Origin: Ignavibacteriales bacterium
GTDB lineage: Bacteria > Bacteroidota > Ignavibacteria > UBA10030 > UBA8401
Direction: 5' to 3'
Assembly (NCBI GenBank): GCA_016182545.1
Contig: JACPGG010000064.1
Coordinates: forward strand, 1 to 36,074
Length of the DNA stretch: 36,074 nt
Shown here: one piece after another, positions 32,288 through 36,074 of the stretch
Layout: every line of letters begins with the position of its first letter
Numbering within the stretch: the first letter of the stretch is position 1
Translations under genes and position numbers: made by a program
The notes under the pieces: generated by a model
The model's input: the letters and a program-made list of their open reading frames with translations, nothing else
What the model was told of the DNA's origin: nothing
Database searches by the model: none

Positions 32288-32760
32288 ACAATCCAAACGT
32301 GATCTCGCTGGTTCAACTGTTGGAGGAAGCGTACCACAAACAGGCGTGGCACGGCACAAATCTTCGCGGTTCCATCCGCGGACTTTCGCTCGAGCAGGTT
32401 TGCTGGCGCCCTTTGTCGCAGCGGCACAATATTTGGGAAGTGATGATCCATTGCGCGTATTGGAAATATACCGTGCGGCGAAGATTGACGGGAGAAAAAC
32501 GGGGATCGTTCCCGTTGAAAGGGAGCAATTGGTTCAAACGCCCCGATGAAAAGACAGAATTCGCATGGAAATCTGATGTGCGGTTGCTGGAAGAAACTCA
32601 CTACCACCTTGTCGAAACAGTGAAAGGATTGTCACCTGCCGATCTCGGTAAAAGGACTGCGACGAAAAAGTACACGCATTTGCAGACAATTCAGGGGATT
32701 GCACTCCACGATATTTACCATGCAGGACAGATTCAATTGTTGAAACGGTTGCAGAAGTGA
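32284..32760 (+). CDS. DinB-family metal-dependent protein
   Basis: This 158-residue protein has the DinB four-helix-bundle fold. The three metal-ligand histidines are visible: His56 (VMIHCAYW), His142 and His146 (LHDIYHAGQIQLLKR). Family members include thiol-transferases (bacillithiol or mycothiol dependent) and many proteins of unknown role. It is translated from an ATGA overlap with the permease gene. Its link with the Rieske oxygenase may mean a thiol-dependent step in the same pathway, which is inference. Confidence 0.85.
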   Translation: MNNPNVISLVQLLEEAYHKQAWHGTNLRGSIRGLSLEQVCWRPLSQRHNIWEVMIHCAYWKYTVRRRLTGEKRGSFPLKGSNWFKRPDEKTEFAWKSDVRLLEETHYHLVETVKGLSPADLGKRTATKKYTHLQTIQGIALHDIYHAGQIQLLKRLQK

Positions 32761-32763
32761 GGG

Positions 32764-32820
32764 AGTAACCAGTAATCAGTAATCAGTAACCAGTAGTCAG
32801 TAACCAGTAGTCAGTAACAG
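32764..32820. repeat. Tandem heptamer repeat (CAGTAAY)
   Basis: About eight 7-base units of the form AGTAACC/AGTAATC/AGTAGTC run through 32764-32820 directly after the DinB stop. It is non-coding. With the next element it fills the 331-base gap before the cax gene. Confidence 0.75.
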
Positions 32821-32878
32821 ATTCTGGTGCCTTTTCTCAAAAATCTTCTTGCGTTTTCGAATCATACTTCGACGCGAC

Positions 32879-32990
32879 GTCGCCGTCATGTTCATCCTGA
32901 GCAAATCCCAACGCTTTTTTGGGATGCGTCGAAGGATTTTTAAGACGGCGACATCCCTGCCTGCCGGCAGGCAGGTTGCTCAGTATGAAC
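32879..32990. repeat. Composite palindromic element upstream of cax
   Basis: Nested inverted repeats: GTCGCCGTC (32879-32887) with GACGGCGAC (32944-32952); GTTCATCCTGAGCAA (32890-32904) with TTGCTCAGTATGAAC (32976-32990), one mismatch in 15; hairpin ATCCCA (32905-32910) with TGGGAT; and the perfect 20-bp palindrome CCTGCCTGCCGGCAGGCAGG (32956-32975). Arms of two pairs cross each other, which suggests one repeat inserted in another. Open frames across it (LPAGRQ-type translations) are repeat-derived, not genes. The remaining DNA, 32991-33091, holds no recognisable gene. Confidence 0.75.
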
Positions 32991-33091
32991 AATTTTCTCG
33001 CAAGATTATTTATGAAAAACCGCATGAGTATCAACAATGAAATCTTCGTAAATATATTTTAAGTCAAAACCCGAAACCCAAAACTCAAACC

Positions 33092-34180
33092 ATGAAACAA
33101 TTCCTCAAACCTTCGCTCAATTGGCTACTCATTTTTGTTCCTTTGACTGTGCTGATGGAATTCGTATTCCATTCGTCGCCAACGCTTTTATTTATTTCTG
33201 CATGTATCTCTATCATCCCACTTGCGGGCTGGCTCGGCAAAGCGACCGAACACCTTGCGGAAAAAACAGGCGAAGGGATCGGCGGATTGCTGAACGCAAC
33301 ATTCGGGAACGCGGCGGAATTGATCATCGCGCTTGCTGCACTGCAGGCGGGCTTGTACGACGTCGTAAAAGCATCCATTACCGGTTCGATCATAGGGAAT
33401 ATTTTGCTGGTACTCGGCGCGTCGCTGCTCACCGGCGGGTTGAAATATAAAGTTCAAAAATTCAATCCGGCGGGAGCCCGTTCGATGAGCATTATGCTGA
33501 CGCTTGCTTCGATCGGATTGATCGGTCCGGCGATCTTCCATTATTTCGGAGGAAGAGATATTGTCGACCGCGAAGCGGATCTGAGTCTTGAAATTGCGGT
33601 TGTGCTCGTCGTTACGTACGGACTGATCCTTCTCTTCTCATTGAAGACGCACAAACAGTTGTTCGTTGGTGAAGTCGCCGAGGCAGCGGAAGTCGATTCG
33701 GGGAAACATCATTCGTGGAGTTTGACCAAATCGCTCTCGGTACTGGCGGTTGCCACCGCATTCATCGCGTGGATGAGCGAGATCCTTGTCGGTTCAGTCG
33801 AGCACGCGGCGGAAGCGATGGGTATGACGAGCATCTTCGTCGGCGTGATCGTTGTAGCGATCATCGGCAATGCAGCGGAACACAGCACGGCGATCCTTGT
33901 TGCGATGAAGAACAGGATGGATCTGAGTTTGGGGATCGCGATCGGGAGCAGTATTCAGGTTGCGCTTTTTGTTGCACCGGTGCTTGTGTTTGCGAGCTAC
34001 TTTATCGGACCACGACCGATGGATCTTGTGTTCACTCCCGTTGAAATTGTTGCGATAGCTTTATCAGGACTCATCACCGAGCAGATTGCGAGTGACGGTG
34101 AGAGTAATTGGCTTGAAGGTGTGCAGTTGATCTCAGTCTATATTATTTTTGCATTGGTGTTTTATTTTTTGCCGGCGTGA
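33092..34180 (+). CDS. cax: Ca2+/H+ antiporter, CAX family
   Basis: This 362-residue inner-membrane cation/proton exchanger exports Ca2+. Ten to eleven helices are expected. The two alpha-repeat motifs are GNAAELIIA (72-80) and [10 protein letters not shown] (259-268), whose glutamates coordinate Ca2+. A short acidic, His-containing loop (about 190-207, [15 protein letters not shown]) separates the halves. It is a single gene, preceded by a repeat-rich gap and followed by a terminator. Confidence 0.93.
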   Translation: MKQFLKPSLNWLLIFVPLTVLMEFVFHSSPTLLFISACISIIPLAGWLGKATEHLAEKTGEGIGGLLNATFGNAAELIIALAALQAGLYDVVKASITGSIIGNILLVLGASLLTGGLKYKVQKFNPAGARSMSIMLTLASIGLIGPAIFHYFGGRDIVDREADLSLEIAVVLVVTYGLILLFSLKTHKQLFVGEVAEAAEVDSGKHHSWSLTKSLSVLAVATAFIAWMSEILVGSVEHAAEAMGMTSIFVGVIVVAIIGNAAEHSTAILVAMKNRMDLSLGIAIGSSIQVALFVAPVLVFASYFIGPRPMDLVFTPVEIVAIALSGLITEQIASDGESNWLEGVQLISVYIIFALVFYFLPA

Positions 34181-34185
34181 AATTA

Positions 34186-34223
34186 AAACTTCGAAATTAG
34201 TAAAATTTTAGAAGTTTATTTTT
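34186..34223 (+). terminator. Intrinsic terminator after cax
   Basis: Stem AAACTTC (34186-34192) and GAAGTTT (34211-34217), with further AT pairing inside, followed by ATTTTT (34218-34223). The stem is AT-rich, so strength is moderate. Confidence 0.6.
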
Positions 34224-34240
34224 CCCAGATGCAATGTTTC

Positions 34241-34271
34241 TTGATTTCACTGCAATATTCCTCTACATTTA
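34241..34271 (+). promoter_or_regulatory. Promoter of the glycosidase gene
   Basis: TTG (34241-34243), 20 bases, then TACATTTA (34264-34271), one mismatch to TAnnTTTG. A small hairpin, GGTAA (34272-34276) and TTACC (34283-34287), follows in the leader before the ATG at 34314. Confidence 0.55.
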
Positions 34272-34313
34272 GGTAAGCAAGTTTACCGTTTTACACCACT
34301 CCAAGATATTCCG

Positions 34314-34775
34314 ATGAAAACTTCGATTACGCTTTTCCTTATACTCTCACTCTTCATCACCCTTAAGGCGCAAACAGATCCGCCAAAGAGAGAATTCCGC
34401 GCAGCATGGGTGGCAACTGTTGCCAATATTGATTGGCCATCGAACAAATCACTCTCTTCCACCTCGCAGAAAAGTGAAGCAATTGCGATACTGGACAAAC
34501 ACCAGACGAACAACATGAATGCGATTCTGCTTCAGGTTCGCCCGGCATGTGACGCTCGTACTACGACCCGCTGCAATTCTGGATCGACGAAGCGCACAAA
34601 CGGGGTATGGAGTTGCACGTGTGGATCAATCCCTATCGGTCGGTTTTTTCTTCGACCAGCTCAATTCATTCCACACACATTTCTAAAACGCAACCTTCAT
34701 GGCACATTAATTATGGAGGTACAAACCCGTACAAATTTCTCGATCCGGGTCTGCCGCAAGTTCGTGAGTATGTGA
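34314..34775 (+). pseudogene. GHL10-family glycosidase, N-terminal part (frame lost at about 34557)
   Basis: A signal peptide (MKTSITLFLILSLFITLKAQ) is followed by KREFRAAWVATVANIDWPS and AIAILDKHQTNNMNAILLQV, the opening of the GHL10 (DUF187, YddW-like) glycosidase domain. After RPACDA (codon ending 34556) the frame turns into unrelated sequence and stops at 34775. Homologous proteins have about 24 more residues at this point (the region around W-S-x-Y-L-T-G) before YYDPLQFW. Here YYDPLQFW follows at once in another frame, so about 70 bases appear to be missing. The first 81 codons are the true gene. Confidence 0.8.
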
Positions 34776-36074
34776 TCAAAGTTGTTATGGATATCGTGCG
34801 CAGGTATAATATCGATGGCGTTCATTATGATGATTATTTTTATCCGTACGGCGGCATGACAAATCAGGACAGCATATCGTGGGCGGCATACGGCGGGGGA
34901 TGGGCAGATAGAGGTGATTGGCGTCGAAATAATGTGAATACATTCGTCGCTCAATTGCACGATAGTATCAAAGCGGTTAAACCATGGGTGAAGTACGGTG
35001 TTAGCCCATTCGGTATCTGGAAAAGCGGCGTACCGTCCGGGATCTCGGGGCTCAGCGCATATTCGCAAATTTATTGCGACGCTGTGAACTGGATTACAAA
35101 TAAAAAAATAGATTACCTGACACCTCAATTGTATTGGAGAATTAATAATGGTGTAACGGGTCCGAATGGTGCTGCCCAAGACTTTAATAATTTAATGCCA
35201 TGGTGGTCTGGTCAGATCAAATCCGTCAATAGACATCTTTACGTTGGACATGCCGCACATAACTTAGGACTCAATGCAAGTGCTCCATATCCGCGAAGTG
35301 ATTGGCCGGCTCAAGAGATGCAAGATCAAGTTTCATCAAACAGGGCCAACAATCGAGCGCAAGGATCGGTCTTCTTTAGTTCTAAATGGCTTACAGGTAA
35401 TATCAAAGGGATCGGTGATTCCCTACGTAACAATCAATATAAATACCGAGCACTGCCGCCGCCGATGCCGTGGTTAGATTCAATTCCGCCGCTTGCACCA
35501 ATGAATCTTTCGGCAACAATTGCTACCAACAGTGTTACGTTACAATGGCAAAAACCGGCAAAAGCGCTGGATAACGATACGGCACAATATTTTGTCATCT
35601 ATCGCGTACAATCTCCGGATACGATTAATACGAACAAAGTACAACAGATCATCAAGATCACGTGGAACGACACGGTCAAATTCATTGACAATACCGTTAT
35701 GTATGGCGAGACATATACGTATGCAGTGACATCATTTGATAAATTGGATAATGAGAGCAATATGTACGCTTCTATCAACCTTACAGTCACCGGAGTTGAG
35801 GATGTTATTGCCGCCCCGTTGGTATTTGCACTCGCACAGAATTATCCGAACCCGTTCAATCCGACAACGACGTTCAATTTTACTTTGTCGAATTCAAATC
35901 AAACGACGTTGAAAGTATATGATCTGCTTGGAAGAGAAGTAGCGACGATTGCAGATGAGCTGCTCGAAGCCGGTTCGCATACGTATCAGTTCTCCGGCGC
36001 GAATCTTGCCAGCGGGGTGTATCTCTACAGGCTGGTTTCGGGTTCATTTGTTGAGACAAAGAAGATGGTGTTAC
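34559..36074 (+). pseudogene. GHL10 glycosidase continued, with FN3 and T9SS sorting domain (3' incomplete)
   Basis: The frame starting at 34559 stays open to the window end (505 codons). It reads YYDPLQFWIDEAHKRGMELH, the core of the GHL10 domain with GVHYDDYFYPYG, then KIDYLTPQLYW. A fibronectin type III-like domain follows (about 35488-35790, PPLAPMNLSATI to YAVTSFDKLDN). Last comes a type IX secretion C-terminal sorting domain (35798 on): FALAQNYPNPFNPTTTFNF, VYDLLGREVATI, GVYLYRLVSG. The protein would be exported through the outer membrane by T9SS and may act on peptidoglycan-like or other glycans. The stop lies outside the window. Confidence 0.85.

Noticed and set aside
32764-32820. Possible CRISPR-like array
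   Set aside because: The unit is only 7 bases and there are no spacers; it is a simple tandem repeat.
32837-33040. Short open frames on both strands containing LPAGRQ
   Set aside because: They run across the palindrome at 32956-32975 and translate repeat sequence, with no start context.
34697-35179. Open frame of 160 codons on the minus strand
   Set aside because: It is opposite the GHL10 domain, whose + strand frame is clearly the real one.

Overview
The window looks like chromosomal DNA of a Bacteroidota/Chlorobiota/Ignavibacteriota-type bacterium, most like the Ignavibacteria side. The reasons are type IX secretion C-terminal sorting domains (one at 35798-36074, a divergent one in the lipoprotein at 4308-4709), several outer-membrane barrel proteins, an atpZ-I-BEFH-A-G cluster without atpD/atpC, a MqnA-like protein (futalosine menaquinone pathway), a bactofilin/M23 peptidase pair, and promoters of the form TTG-N20-TAnnTTTG, the known Bacteroidota sigma-70 type. 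No rRNA, tRNA, CRISPR array or complete insertion sequence was seen.

Layout. 1-675: AT-rich unassigned DNA abutting the 3' end of a dGTPase gene. 873-3549 (+): a D-threonine aldolase/D-serine dehydratase-type PLP enzyme and an RlmD/TrmA-family RNA methyltransferase. 6775-3550 (-): an operon of class V aminotransferase, alpha/beta hydrolase, lipoprotein and outer-membrane barrel. 6933-8033: glycosyltransferase. 8141-9378: M23 peptidase and bactofilin, running into the ATP synthase genes (9397-15559). 15631-20287: ffh, rpsP, KH-domain khpA, rimM, trmD, rplS and a mqnA-like gene, the protein targeting and ribosome maturation block. 20335-23915: recN, a four-helix-bundle (S23) gene and cysS. 23959-28108: envelope proteins, including a Tyr/Trp/Pro-rich lipoprotein and a frameshifted partner. 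28235-29413: a TPR plus pseudo-receiver protein. 29487-32760: a coupled Rieske oxygenase, APC permease and DinB operon. 33092-34180: a CAX Ca2+/H+ antiporter. 34314-end: a secreted GHL10 glycosidase whose reading frame is broken by an apparent deletion.

The most notable theme is the insertion of small passenger elements into housekeeping operons. A nucleotidyltransferase two-gene cassette sits between atpA and atpG. A four-helix-bundle gene flanked by inverted repeats sits between recN and cysS. A 52-bp palindrome lies in frame inside the RNA methyltransferase gene. A 15-bp-stem hairpin lies inside the start of the mqnA-like gene. Unrelated palindromic elements occupy the gaps before rlmD, atpA, ffh and cax. 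No single gene set is clearly a new defence or metabolic system. The best candidates for undescribed biology are the atp-embedded nucleotidyltransferase pair, the pseudo-receiver protein with Glu at the phospho-site, and the Rieske/APC/DinB operon.

Several genes look damaged: the dGTPase junction, the lipoprotein frameshift near 26345, the glycosidase deletion near 34557 and possibly the permease N-terminal fusion. Assembly or sequencing error must be excluded before these are interpreted biologically.
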